Made by a program: the position numbers and the translations under genes. The notes beneath the pieces were generated by a model. It was not told the DNA's origin. It saw nothing but the letters and a program-made list of their open reading frames with translations, and did not search any database. A DNA stretch of 64,000 nucleotides, taken from NCBI GenBank assembly GCA_933207985.1, contig OW240913.1, positions 274,775,346-274,839,345 of the forward strand, given 5' to 3'. Shown here one piece after another: positions 19,881 to 30,952 of the stretch; position 1 is the first letter of the stretch, and every line of letters starts with the position of its first letter. This DNA comes from Pelobates cultripes. Lineage: Eukaryota > Chordata > Amphibia > Anura > Pelobatidae.

Positions 19881-20710
19881 GAATTGCCAAAGTCCCGAAT
19901 TCCCGAAGTGCTGAATTCCTGAATTCCTGAATTCCCGAAGTCCCAAATTTCAGAAGTGCCAAACCGAAATGCCGAATTGCTGAAGTCCCAAATTGCCGTA
20001 GTCCCGAATTTCGGAAGTGCTGAACCGAAGTGCCGAAGTCCCGAATTTCGGAAGTGTCGAACCTAATTTTTTTCCCATGCATATCCCTAGTACATACTGA
20101 TAAGTCTACCTTTCTAATATTTATTTGAAGATATTCCATTTATCCTTAGTGTTTTTTCACTAAAGAATTTATGCCAGTCAAAATGTTGTAAAGCTGACAT
20201 AATCTTATTGAAACTGGCCTTTTTAAAATTATGTTTTAGTATTCCCCATGTGCATTTGCTTTTTTGAGTTCATTTTAGAAGATACCATATTGTGGTCACC
20301 ATTTCCCAAGTGCTTCCCTAATGAATGTTTGTCAAAAGGTCAACAGTATTTGTTATAACCAGATCACAAGCATCCTTTCTAGATGGTGCTTGTACCAATT
20401 GTGACAGAAAGATGTGTTATTTAACAGCTTCAAAAATCTGATTCCCCTTGCTAGTCCCTCTATTACAATTTATGTCTGTGTAATAGAAATCTCCAATAAT
20501 GAACGTGTTACCCAGATGTGAAGCTTTCTTAATTTGCTCAAACAGCTGTTCTTCCTCTCCTCATCAGTATTAACATTAGGTGGTTTGTAACATATCCCAA
20601 CCAATAATTAATTTCCCTTCTTTGGCCCCAAGCAGGTATCTACCCATAAAGCTTCCACGTTTTGCTCGTCACTTTCCACTTGTTTAATCAATTAATTTAA
20701 CTCATGCATG

Positions 20711-21978
20711 ATATACAAACATCCCCTTTTCAATTTACGATTGCCAGGAGCATTTAAATTATTTTTTAAAGTATGGCTATCTTATTCAGTAGGTGTTACA
20801 AATGATCTTGAATGTGGACTATTTGCAAGTGAAATACAGTGGCACCTAGTAAATATTTTCTCTATTATTAAATATAAATTCACAGGAAGAAAGCACATGT
20901 TTAATTGGGATGGACCTCAAAGTCCTTAAAATGACTTTGGTGATATGAACCACCATCTGACCTAGAGGCAAATAACATACCTGGCAATTAAATGTTTGGT
21001 GTGGGTTTCTTTTTTCCAACATACTGTAGAATGTTCTGGCCAACTAGGTCATAAGCTACCCATACATCATTTTCAAGGTCATTCAAAGTCAAACTACCAG
21101 CTCGAAATTTATTTTCTATATGCACATATCCAACATTTACTGCTTCAACTGAAGTCTAATTTATATACACAAGATTTTTATTCCTATTTCACAAACAAAA
21201 GTTTGGTACTTGATACAAGCTTATTATATAATACAAAATGTGTGATATAACATCACCCTAATCTCTCTAATTCAGTAGGTTTTGTTATGGGCAAATGCAA
21301 ATATTACAAGTTTTAGAATGAAATGTTGTATTTCTTAAACTGTGTACTTTGTCTTTAAGAGATATTGCAAACTGACAAGGTGTTAGAAATGGAACATATT
21401 GTTTTTCATAACTGTTTCTTTAAGCAATAACCTCAGTGCATAATATGTTTGCGCGATTTTGTCCCAGACGAATTACAATAACAATAATGCATAAACAAGC
21501 TTCAAGGCTATGCTACGACTCTTTTAGTACCTAATATACTGTGGTAACCTTAGTAGATAAGGATGTTCAGACTTTAAGATGCCATCTTGAATTAAGTCAG
21601 GAAAATTTCCATGACGTATGCACCCTTTAGTTATGGACTTGTATTTTTGCCAAGGGAGGTCCTAAAATGAATAAAGTAAAAGAAGTGTTACTTTTTCATA
21701 TATGAATTACGGTGACCCTAAAATGAAGACACCTAAGGTATAAATGTGTGTACTTTTAAATGTTAAGACACAGAGGAGAGACTTGGAGACAGACGCTGCT
21801 CCATCTTAAAATGACAGAGAGGCTGACATGATGACATGTTCAGAAGGGTATGTTAACCTATTAATGATATTTGCAAGCATGTAATTTAATCTTATAAACT
21901 CTGCTATAATAGATTTTATATGTCTATATTTATATTTTTATATAATAAATATCTAAAAAAACAAAACTGTATTGCAAC
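20711..21978. other. No recognised gene
   Basis: AT-rich sequence with no supported feature. 21283-21978 has a TATA-like GGTATAAATG and an AATAAA but no matching target-site duplication, so I do not call an LTR. Confidence 0.45.
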
Positions 21979-22019
21979 ATTGAGCTGAAGTGGTCTGGGT
22001 GACTATAGTGTCCCTTTAA
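21979..22019 (+). mobile_element. MITE family B, 3' end fragment
   Basis: TTGAGCTGAAGTGGTCTGGG then TGACTATAGTGTCCCTTTAA, matching the terminus at 40470-40511. Confidence 0.75.
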
Positions 22020-22559
22020 GCAACCTGTCACACCATGTCTGACAGCTGTTGTACATAGATGCTAAATGTAAGCATTATGTTGTGGATAGGGGGGTCTTTG
22101 GGTATCTTGTATTTACAATAAAATAGAAAACTCCTTAGTCCAACAGATGTGAAACTATTTAAGTGAAACAAAGCTTGTGAATACTGTTGCTGTATGAATA
22201 ATGTATATGGGGCATTCAGGATTTCCTCCGTCATAACTGCATGATTTGACTGGGCGCCGAGCACTTAGGGTTCTCAAATTGGAAAACCTGGTTTGCTCTG
22301 TTATATTTCCTTTCCTTACGCTCTGGGATCAGGCTATAGTGACAGAGACTACTGATGATCATAGTAGTTGTGTATGGAAGTCTCTCCTCATCCTCATCCC
22401 CACCCCCCAGTTACACGATCTACATTATTTTCCTTTCTTTACACTTCTTAGTTATGCTTCACAAATTAAGTTAATTAAAATTCACGTCTTTATGTGCACT
22501 TTACAATCAGGATTCAGATGCAGATTTACATTTCATATACTCAGAAAGCAACTAACAAT

Positions 22560-22745
22560 ATTGTCTGTATGACTGAAACCTGGAATAGATGGACATTAGC
22601 AAAAATGTATGGCAGAACCTGTTGTTCAATTGTCCCTTGCTTTCTCTGTACAAAATGTGTAAATTTGTCTCAATATGTAACCTGCATGTACATGCTTTGA
22701 ATCTCAATAAAAACATGATTTGTAAAAAAATTAATAAAAAAAATG
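22560..22745 (+). mobile_element. Probable LINE 3' tail
   Basis: ATGTAACCTGCATGTACATG leads into CTCAATAAAAACATGA and an A-rich end, the kind of terminus seen on L1-type LINEs in this window (46681-46731). No coding part is preserved upstream that I can identify. Confidence 0.45.
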
Positions 22746-22747
22746 TG

Positions 22748-23280
22748 TATATCTTTGTGTGTGTGTCAGTGTGTATGTGTATCTGTGACAGTAGGTGTGT
22801 GTGCAGCTGTATATGTGTATATGTCCATACTTCTAAGCATATAAACGCCAACAGTATACACAAAAACACACCTGCAATCAAATGTCAACATTATACACAA
22901 ATACACACCTGAAATCAAATGCCAACACTACAGAAAAACACAGCCCTACATTCAAACACCAACACTACACACAAACACATCACTGCATTCAAGTGGCAGC
23001 AGTACATACATGTACACTCACACACACATACTCTATTCAAAAATATGCTTATGTTCAAAGTCACAAACAGAGCTCACAAATACAAGCAAAGATGGGCAAG
23101 AAGATACACAAACACACCCTTGCATTCATATGCCAACACTGTACACAAATACACACCTGCAGTCAAATGCCAACACTACAGACAAGTACACCCCTGCATT
23201 GAAATGACAACAGTACATACAAATACACTCTTACATTCACACACATACTGTTTCATTCAAACACAAAAATACTGCTTTTC
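22748..23280. repeat. TG array followed by about 38-bp CA-rich minisatellite
   Basis: A short GTGTGTGTCAGTGTG array is followed by copies of CAACACTACACACAAACACA plus CCCTGCATTCAAATGC. The overlapping Thr/His-rich ORFs are repeat translations. Confidence 0.9.
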
Positions 23281-23676
23281 GAATAAAACCTTGCAAGGAT
23301 GTGCAAATGTCAGATCCCCACCTAGCAAAAAAATGTTATAGTACCCACTGGTTTTCAAAATTATTCTTGAATTTAGTTGTTTTTTTATTAATCTCTTACT
23401 CATTCTTGGTTTGTAATACTTAAGGTCTTCACTGACCGTGTTGATTTCTTTCTTTTTTTTTTCTATTATCTATATACAATGGAAAACGTATTGGACCATG
23501 CTATCATTCTGTATTGTCTATAGCTTCATATCAATCTATTCAATATAAATGTTGAAAAAACAAGAATGGAGAAGGGGCTGAAAGAATCAAGAAACCAGTG
23601 GGCACTAAAGTTAAAAAAGTAATGGTGCGATTAGAATAAAAGAATTGTAATAGTCAGGGGGAAACGATGCGACATG

Positions 23677-24165
23677 TTAAAGGATCACTATAGGGTCAGG
23701 AACACAAACATGTATTCATGACCCTATAATGTTCAAGCCACCATTTAGGTGGCTTGCCCCCCTCCTTAGCCCCCGTATGAAAGTATAAAACTCACCCTAT
23801 TCCCAGCGACGAGCAGGTCCGCCGGCGCTGGCCCCGCCCCCTTTGTGACATCATCGAAATGGCCATTTTTTTAACCAATCCAATGCTTTCCCATTGGGAA
23901 AGCATTGGATTGGCTAAAATCAGCCGTTTTGGCCAACCAGGACCTCCTCATGGAGATGAATTGAATCAATGCATCTTTACGAGGAAAATTCAGCGTCTCC
24001 ATGCAGAGCGTGGGGACGCCGAATGGCAGGGCTGCAGCCCTGAGCCAAGAAGCCTCTCCAGTGGCCGTCTGAGGAGTGGCCACTTGGAGGTATCCCTAGG
24101 GGCAATGAAAACATTGCCTTTTCTCTGTAGCTGTAGTTGTTCTAGTGACTATAGTGCCTCTTTAA
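23677..24165 (+). mobile_element. MITE family A, complete (489 bp)
   Basis: TTAA to TTAA: starts TTAAAGGATCACTATAGGG, ends GACTATAGTGCCTCTTTAA. Internal hairpins include AATGCTTTCCCATTGGGAAAGCATT split by its centre, and GCAAGCCACC pairing. The terminal TTAAAGG is of T2/Kolobok type. No ORF of transposase kind, so it must be mobilised in trans. Confidence 0.85.
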
Positions 24166-25032
24166 AAAACACATTCAAGAAGGATATAGCAATAACTATT
24201 GGGTAGTGCAATACAAATCACTGTAACATGAGAAGGGGTCCCATCGACTATAGAATTACAAAGTAATCACTGTAACTTAAACTTAAGCAACATTAATCCA
24301 CTGTTGCTAAAAAAGCTCTGTCTTGACATTTCGTCTTTCTATTTATCCTCTTCATCTCTGATCGCCTCTTTCCAACACCCTCCAGTTGCCCTCCCTCAGT
24401 ACAATTCACACTCACATTCTCAACTGTGCCTGGCGTGGCTTTATTCCCAGTGAGATCTGTGCTGGAAAGGAACAGAAAACTATGCTATGCAATATGCTCC
24501 TCCAGCTCTTGCTATGAAGAGTTACAGGCATTTTCTTGCCTAATTTGCAACAGGATTTGCATATAGTAAACACGCAATGCATGTATAATTTCCTTAAGCA
24601 GCAGTTTGTTAATTGTGCCACTGGCAAACCATAATTGGCGGCATTTAGTAGGGCAAACAGAAGGAAGAGATCCTGTTAATAAAGGCCTTGATATTTAATT
24701 CCCCGATGTAGCTGTACAGTATGTAAGAAGATTCTAAATATAAAATACGGAAGTCTTGTAGTGATAATGTCTAGGGAGGTGAGAATGCTAATGTCACGGG
24801 TTCTCCTACTTGAGCGAGGTATGGTAAAGTCATTTTTCTATGTGTCTAATAAGAAAGCGTGAATTTTTGTTTAATTGGGGGTAAAATTGTTTAAGAATGT
24901 TAAAAGATCAGGGGTTATGAAAAATGCTGCAGGATAAGTCACAGGTTTAATAATAATGACTATGAATTTGCTAAACAGATTAAATGGCATAGAACAAAAT
25001 AGATTATGTGGCAAGTAACAAAATAAAGCATT
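24166..25032. other. No recognised feature
   Basis: Ordinary sequence between a MITE and a hAT element; no supported gene or repeat. Confidence 0.5.
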
Positions 25033-25040
25033 AATTAGAT

Positions 25041-26063
25041 TAGGGGTCTGTAAACTACTGCCAGCAGGCCACGTCTGGTGTGAAAAAAGTTCTTATTAGG
25101 TGTCATTGCATGGGCACAAGGGGGGATTCAATTGCTGCCCCGTGTGCCTGCCTACCAAATGTGGAACCCCACAGTGGGTAACTGGCTGTACTGATAATAT
25201 TTGGATCTGTCTGACTGCATTGATTGTCCAGGAAGACCCAGTGATAGTCAGTAAAAGTACCACTGACACCGCCCACCAGCCTGCCACCTGGCACCAACAG
25301 CCACAGCGCAACCATTACTTACAGAGCCATCTGCTGGCTTCCGATGCCAGTGTGGTGGAGTGTAGAGAGTCAGTCAAAGTCAGACAAGGAACCTTGGGAT
25401 GGAGGAGGAGGAGCCTCCACTAATTAAGAGACTGCTTCTAGAGCTTCAACACTACCATGTGTTTGGATGAATGTTTTTGGGCAACAGTGACATGCGGGCA
25501 TAGTGGCATCTGGCATGGATGTGGGCATAACACAATTTAGACAATGTGGCGTAGATTTGAGCATTATAAAAGGAGGCAAAATTAATTAAATGAACACAAT
25601 GTGGCATGTGAACATAATAAAGAGGAGGCAAACTGTAACGTATCTGGGAAGTGAGCAATGTGGAAAGGTGTGGGCATAATAAAATAGAGGCAAACTGAAA
25701 TCAATGTAGGCAATGTGGCATGTTGGCAATGTGACATGTGGGTATGTTAAAAAGAATGTAAAATGAAATAAATTTTGCCACCTCTCAATATGTTTGTGTA
25801 TATGTGTATGTATATGTATATATGATTTAGTGGTGGAAATTATTAGTGCCCACCTAGTTTTGATAGTGGTATCTTATATAACCCCCCACCCCCCATGTAT
25901 TGTTCCTAAAGTCGCCATTGGCTGCAGGCTTTATTTAATGAGATTGCAAGCCTTTGAAATCTCCATTTAATAGGACCTATTGCATGGGATTGGAGTAATT
26001 GACACTTGAAAATGTGTAAAATATACAATGATGCCGTCGTACTAAAAAGTTTGGAAACCCCTG
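25041..26063. mobile_element. hAT non-autonomous element 3 (1023 bp)
   Basis: Perfect 8-bp duplication AATTAGAT at 25033-25040 and 26064-26071. Ends TAGGGGTCTGTAAACT and, reverse-complemented, CAGGGGTTTCCAAACT, typical of hAT families. The short ORFs inside (25100-25423 and shadows) have no transposase motif. Confidence 0.9.
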
Positions 26064-26071
26064 AATTAGAT

Positions 26072-27480
26072 CAGCTGACCTTGCGATATGACAAATATTG
26101 CAGAATATATCAATCTTTACTCTCATGGTTGTGTTATTCTACTTATTCTACTGCTCAGCTCTTCAAAACAGAATCCAAACACTCACCCTCTCACTGACAC
26201 TGCTAAGGAAAGGGAAGCAATGAGAAACTTTATAGTATTTAGAAAATTCACAAATCCCCAATAGTAACAGAATTCGTAATGAAATGCATTTGGCAGAATG
26301 CATGTTTGTAAATTATTGTTCACCTGCTTTTCTGCAAGTGCATGATAATCTGGAGCACCTTTTGCCCCCCGGCCAGCCTAGCAGCCAGTGGGCAGATAAT
26401 AATAATACCTTCAGCAATGCGAGGGTTAACTATGAAGCAGTGTGTAAGTACCAGGAAACCATCAAATTTAAAAATTTTAAAAAAGCCCCATGGGGTCACT
26501 AAGACCCCAACATTCCTATATGGGAGGGTTTAAACCTAGGCCCCCACCTAAAATGTGGCAGGTGGAGGGATGGCTGCAATATATTTAAAATCGTGACTTG
26601 GCAGTCATTGTTACTCAGTCGCTAGAAAGGCCTCATTCCATGATGCCACAAGGGTGGGGCTAGTAAAATAATAAGGGAGACATAGTACCTCTGTGCCCCC
26701 ACCCATGGGTATTCAATTTAAAGTCTCCCATTCGTTGCCCATGAGATAGGCTTTAAAAAAAAAAAAAAAAGGTTTTAACATTTTTTTTTTTAAGTATTTG
26801 TGTAGGCTGACTAGCACTCATTGGCCAGCTACCACAGGGTTAATCTTTGTGCTGCTAAAGATTTTTAACAATTTTCTTGCTGGTTGCTAGTGCTCCCAGC
26901 GGGCACATATTTCAGATTTCTGATGTCTGGAGGCATTCAGCCAAGTTGAAATCTTTATCTAATTCACACCTGTTCGGAGCCTGAATTGTAAGATCCGAAC
27001 ATTGTTGAATGGCATAAAAAATGTTTTGCTTTTAGTGGCCCGGATGATTTTGTTGATTCGTATTGGCCATTCAAATTTTAGTGATTAACTTTGTCAGTAA
27101 GTGGAAAGAGTAAAACATGACAAAGTGGAAAAGAAAAAGGTTGATACCTCCTTCGGGAAGTGGGCCCTCTTGAAAACCTTGACCTACAATGCATACAAGA
27201 CAGCACATACAGTTCCGAACGCAGAACTCGGGAACAGGCTGCTTAATATGATGATATGGAGGAGAGGAAGGATTCTGGAGAAGGAGGCCCTGGTAGAATA
27301 ACACCTAGGGAGAAACAATTCCCACAAGGCTTTTGAGGCCTCCATTCATTGGAAAAAGTGGGCGGATTAATACTCACCCTTTGCATTGGGCAGAGGTTGT
27401 GGGGGGGACAACACTCCGTGAGGACCATCGTTACCAGTTCTACTTACAAGCTGAGATCTGCCCATCTCCCATGAATACTC
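26072..27480. other. No recognised gene
   Basis: Contains an A run near 26757-26771 and a T run near 26780. ORFs up to 77 codons (26284-26533, 27071-27304) have no identifiable domain. Confidence 0.45.
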
Positions 27481-27680
27481 AAAATGTGGTTGTTGTTGTC
27501 CCTTCCTACTGCAATGTACAATTTGTTATTGGAGACCTACGTGTCTCACCTACCTTTTACTGTCTGTTTGAATGGTTTACTATTGTTCCATTTATATGCT
27601 GCAGGACCTGCAAGTCCCTGATTTACTATATGACCCTCACTTACAAAAATCTTTAATAAAAATATATTTACAAAAAAAGA
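27481..27680 (+). mobile_element. Probable LINE 3' tail
   Basis: Ends in AATCTTTAATAAAAATATAT followed by TTACAAAAAAAG. Similar to the 22560-22745 end; both are followed by CA-rich tandem sequence. Confidence 0.4.
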
Positions 27681-27896
27681 AAAGGGATTCATTTATACCC
27701 TCTACATTCTCACCTTCATACACTCTTGTATTCACTGGAACAACCCTCAATTCCACTCAAGGAAATACAGTCCTACACTCACTAACAGACTTTTTCCACA
27801 AAATACCCTAGACTACATATACAATCCTGAATAAACACAATCTACATACACAACCCTACATTTGTAGAAGCACACTCCAAAAGAAGTACTCCTGTA
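27681..27896. repeat. Weak CA-rich tandem region
   Basis: Recurring CTACACTC, CTACATA and CAACCCT motifs at irregular spacing; a degraded relative of the 22.9-kb minisatellite is possible. Confidence 0.4.
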
Positions 27897-27960
27897 TTTA
27901 TTACTATTGCAATTATTCATATAGTACCAACATATTAAGCAGCGCTGTACAACAAGACAA
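27897..27960. repeat. Retroposon end fragment
   Basis: TTATTACTATTGCAATTATT then ACCAACATATTAAGCAGCGC and TGTACAA, relative of 3040-3250. Confidence 0.5.
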
Positions 27961-28489
27961 ACATTTAAAACATTTAATTCCAACAAAACATGTTTGACAT
28001 ACGGGAACAGTAAGTAAAAACTAGCTTACTAATAAAAGCATTTACACAACCTTGCACTTCATAAAATTTTTTAGTTTATCTGCGTTTAGAGGTGGCAAGT
28101 ACATTTTAGGACTAGCCAGTAGTTTGCTGTGTGTATATACATGAATTCTATTAGCATTTTGATGATTGGTCTTAATTTTACAATTTCTCAACTGACTACC
28201 ATAGGTAAATTGAATCCTACTGCAGACAGGAGAAAAAAAACGGGTGAACTCTGATATTAAGATCTGGCGTAAGGAAGGAAATATAAATTTAAATAAAGGC
28301 TAACGACCAAGGACTGTAATCATAAACATACAGGAGCTTAATAAAAAGAAAAAAAACATAACAGGGCTGATTTAACAGGAGAAAATTATTGCCAGATTTT
28401 GTCTATCAAAATATATATCATAGAACTGTACCAAATATTCTACTCACTACATAAGTACACATTGAACTCATACAATTCATTATTTACAC
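27961..28489. other. No recognised feature
   Basis: AT-rich, no supported gene or repeat. Confidence 0.5.
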
Positions 28490-28626
28490 CAGGGGTCCTC
28501 AAACTCTGGCCCCCCAGATGTTGCTGAACTACAACTCCCATGATTCTTTGAATTAAATAGATAGCCAGAGAATTATGGGAGTTGTAGCTCAGCAACATCT
28601 GGGGGGCCGGAGTTTGAGGACCCCTG
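28490..28626. mobile_element. 137-bp palindromic hAT MITE
   Basis: Nearly perfect palindrome: CAGGGGTCCTCAAACTCTGG at the left, its complement CCGGAGTTTGAGGACCCCTG at the right, with AACTACAACTCCCATGATTC / GAATTATGGGAGTTGTAG inside. Flanks ATTTACAC and ATTCACAC agree at 7 of 8 bases. Confidence 0.93.
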
Positions 28627-29325
28627 ATTCACACTTACAACCTGAGGATAGATTGAGGGGGATGATATCCCAAGGCAGAGAATGAAGAACCTGTGTTAGC
28701 ATACATTTATTAGCCTAGGAATCAGCTTCAAATCCGTGCCAGCTGTATGTTTTTATGTGGATAAGGGGGGTCATGAAATTGTCTTGCCCAAAAGCCTGCA
28801 ATTGGTGGGTGTGCTGTGTTGAGGCTTCCTGAACGAGAACATTTAATTGAGCAAGAGGTTTAGCTTTTCTCATTTGTGGTTTAATATGTACATAATGCAT
28901 TAAAATGAGATAGATCCACCCTGGAGTATCCTTTTAATCTGACATATGGTAAGTGTTTATGATTCTTAAACTTCAGATCTCATGCCTCACATAGCACAGA
29001 TGTTTTGAGCTGCAGGGATAAGATGCCGACTTCTCACAGGAAGAAAATCTAACAAACAAAGATTATTTAAGATGATTGAAGATTCAAAACACTGTCACTT
29101 CTCTGGAAATAATACCATTGAGTAAAACAGGGAACATTTGTGAACACCTTTTGTGATGCTTTGTTTTCTTTTAAATGGATATTGAAAATGCAGTATCTCA
29201 CATCACAATCCAGTTCAGTATTGACATAGTCAGAGCCCACATTTGTCAAATATACAATGACCCAACACGCAACGTTTAACTTTAGTATATAATATGTTTA
29301 CTGCTTAGAAATATACGTATACCGG
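28627..29325. other. No recognised feature
   Basis: No supported gene. CCTGGAGTATCCTTTTAA at 28920-28937 is a degenerate MITE-like end. Confidence 0.45.
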
Positions 29326-29359
29326 GCAGTGGTGTATCCTGGTTTTGTGCTGCCCTAGG

Positions 29360-29585
29360 CAGACTTCCCAATGCAGCTCAATGAGAAATCTTTGCAAGGC
29401 AGGTGCTCTGGGTAATTGCTGCCTCTTAATTTAGCTCCACTGAGCTACCCAAACCAGGAAGTAACAGGATATGTTATCTGCTTGAACGCCAGGGGGTGTA
29501 ACCAGGTTAATTAAAGCAACACTCCACAGGATAAATCATTAAAAACAAAAATCACTATTTAGTAGATATACCCTCAATGATATAC
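29360..29585 (-). mobile_element. MITE/retroposon family D, partial
   Basis: Reverse complement of much of 54597-54957: shared blocks include AATGCAGCTCA, GCAGGTGCTCTGGGTAATTG, AGCTCCACTGAG, GGGTGTAACCAGGTTAA and a TTTAGTAGATATACCC end next to TTAAAGCAACACTCC. Confidence 0.65.
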
Positions 29586-29595
29586 CCACATGTAT

Positions 29596-29690
29596 TTAGA
29601 GGGACACTCCAGGCACCCAGACCACTTCTGCCTATTGGAGTGGTCTGGGTGCCATCTCCCACCACCCTTAACCCTGCAAGCAGGGCTGTA
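29596..29690 (+). mobile_element. MITE family B-like fragment
   Basis: AGAGGGACACTCCAGGCACC with CAGACCACTTC / GGAGTGGTCTGGGTGCC hairpin. Confidence 0.55.
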
Positions 29691-29800
29691 TTTACCACAA
29701 GGCAAACAAGGCATTTGCCTAGGGTGGCACTTTCAGGGGGCGGAATAAAATGCCACCCCAAGCACCCAGGCTAATGCCTTGTTTGCCTTGTGTCCTGGTG
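29691..29800. repeat. Foldback, about 40-bp arms
   Basis: CCACAAGGCAAACAAGGCAT and ATGCCTTGTTTGCCTTGTG flank a GGGTGGCA / TGCCACCCC inner pair. A relative (GCCTAGGGCGGCAAAAATCC) is at about 34108-34130. Confidence 0.8.
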
Positions 29801-30279
29801 GGCCCAAGAGCCCACCAAGAGCCTACCTTACGACCTCTACCCGTGGTGTTAAACTACCAATATTCTATCTGGGTGGTGAGGGAGCGCTGTCTTCCGCTCT
29901 TCTTGCTCCCTTGCGCTCCCTTCTGTGATGCCGGGAGCCAGATTATGATGTCACTCGGGCACCGACATCACTAAGTGGTGCAGAGGGAACTGAACAATAA
30001 GAGCTTAGTTCCCTCGCCACCTCCATTGAGTGCCAGCAGAGTCAGCCCAGCCAGCATCCCCATTAGAGCTAGCAGCCTCAGCAAAGCCAGCAACCTCAGC
30101 AGAGCCAGCCCATTCAGCAGTCCCATTAGAGCCAGAAGCCACAGCACAGCCAGCCCCAGCAGAACCAGCCTAGTCAGCAGGAGCCAACAAGGAGCCTGCC
30201 GAGGCAGTCCAGCACCTGTAGGTAGGGAGGCTGGGTGGATTTAAATTTAAAAAAATTATTAATAATTTATGAGTGTATG
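29801..30279. other. Possible body of a minisatellite-bearing element
   Basis: Contains degenerate CAGC-rich repeats (CAGCAGAGCCAGCCCATTCA at 30092 and relatives) and a CCTGTAGGTAGGGAGG step just before a TG array, like the other modules. The Ser/Ala-rich ORF at 29975-30244 is repeat-derived. Confidence 0.45.
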
Positions 30280-30715
30280 AGAAAATGTGTGTGTGTCTGT
30301 CAGTGAGTGTGTTTGTGTGTGTCTGTCAGTGAGTGTGTTTGTGTGCCTATCAGTGAGTATGTGTCTGTCATTGTGAGTCTGTGTGTCTCTCAGTTAGTAT
30401 GAGTGTCATTGTGAGAGTGTGTGTATATGTCTGTGAGTGAGTGCATGTAGCTGTCAGTGTGTGTCTGAGTGAGTGAGTGAATTAATGTTTGTGTGTCAGA
30501 GTGTGTCAAATCAGTGAGGATGTGTGTGTCAGTGTGTGTGTGTGTCAGTGTATGTGTATCTGAGAGTATTCGTCTGATAGTGAGTTTAAGTGTGTTGGCT
30601 AAACAGTGTGTGTGTGTGCCAGTGACTGGATATCTGTACCAATGACTGTGTACCTGTCAGTGAGTGTATGTCAGTGCATGTATCAATAAGGGTGTGTGCT
30701 GTCAGTCAAAAAAGT
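30280..30715. repeat. TG/CTGTCAGTGAG minisatellite
   Basis: GTGTGTCTGTCAGTGAGTGT units, decaying rightward. Confidence 0.93.
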
Positions 30716-30769
30716 GGCCCTGACATAAATTGGTGAGGCAAATTAATGCATAAGGTCCTCCAGCGCCGC

Positions 30770-30952
30770 CGGAATCCCCACAGGAAAGCACTGAATAATG
30801 CTATCCTACGGGAAGGTCTAATGCGCGCGCGCGAGGGACATTGGTGCTGGATTCAGGTAAGTCACTGAAGGGGTTTTAACCCCTTCAGCAAAATGGGATG
30901 GGGGTGGGAGGGAGAGGGGCATTGTTTTCCTGGCACTGAAGAGTCCCTTTAA
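30770..30952 (-). mobile_element. MITE family B, terminal fragment (reverse)
   Basis: GTTTTCCTGGCACTGAAGAG then TCCCTTTAA end, preceded by CACTGAAGGGGTTTTAACCC and GGGAAGG/GGAAAGCA blocks as in the reverse complement of 40017-40200. Confidence 0.7.

Larger units (their letters stand above)
19339..20089. mobile_element. hAT-like element 2 with inverted telomere-like arrays
   Basis: 751 bp, flanked by a perfect 8-bp duplication GTACATAC (19331-19338 and 20090-20097). Ends TAGACATATGCA and, reverse-complemented, TAGGGATATGCA. Subterminal regions are tandem GAAGTGCCGAATTT-type repeats in opposite orientations. The centre holds a CCCTAA-rich array (19560-19735) facing a TTAGGG-rich array (19786-19880). 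No transposase. Confidence 0.85.
15745..20710 (-). mobile_element. Decayed CR1/L2-type LINE split by two hAT elements
   Basis: A minus-strand non-LTR retrotransposon in three blocks (20710-20098, 19330-18730, 16624-15745) separated by inserts at 19339-20089 and 16633-18721. From the 5' side, endonuclease traces include KASHLGNTFIIGDFYYTD and DLVITNT; then RT traces GIVPEHWRKADV near 18800, YRLMSLTSVAGKVFER across the 16632/18722 junction, and DLDRLGDWTLKWQIKFNVEK at 16230-16427. The 3' end carries TTACATAGTTACATAG (plus strand), a common ending of amphibian LINEs. Many stops and frameshifts show it is long dead. Assignment to CR1/L2 rather than a neighbouring clade is tentative; the 5' boundary is approximate. 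Confidence 0.8.

Noticed and set aside
21283..21978. Possible LTR (TATA-like and AATAAA, TG...CA ends)
   Set aside because: No matching target-site duplication and no relative in the window; evidence too thin.
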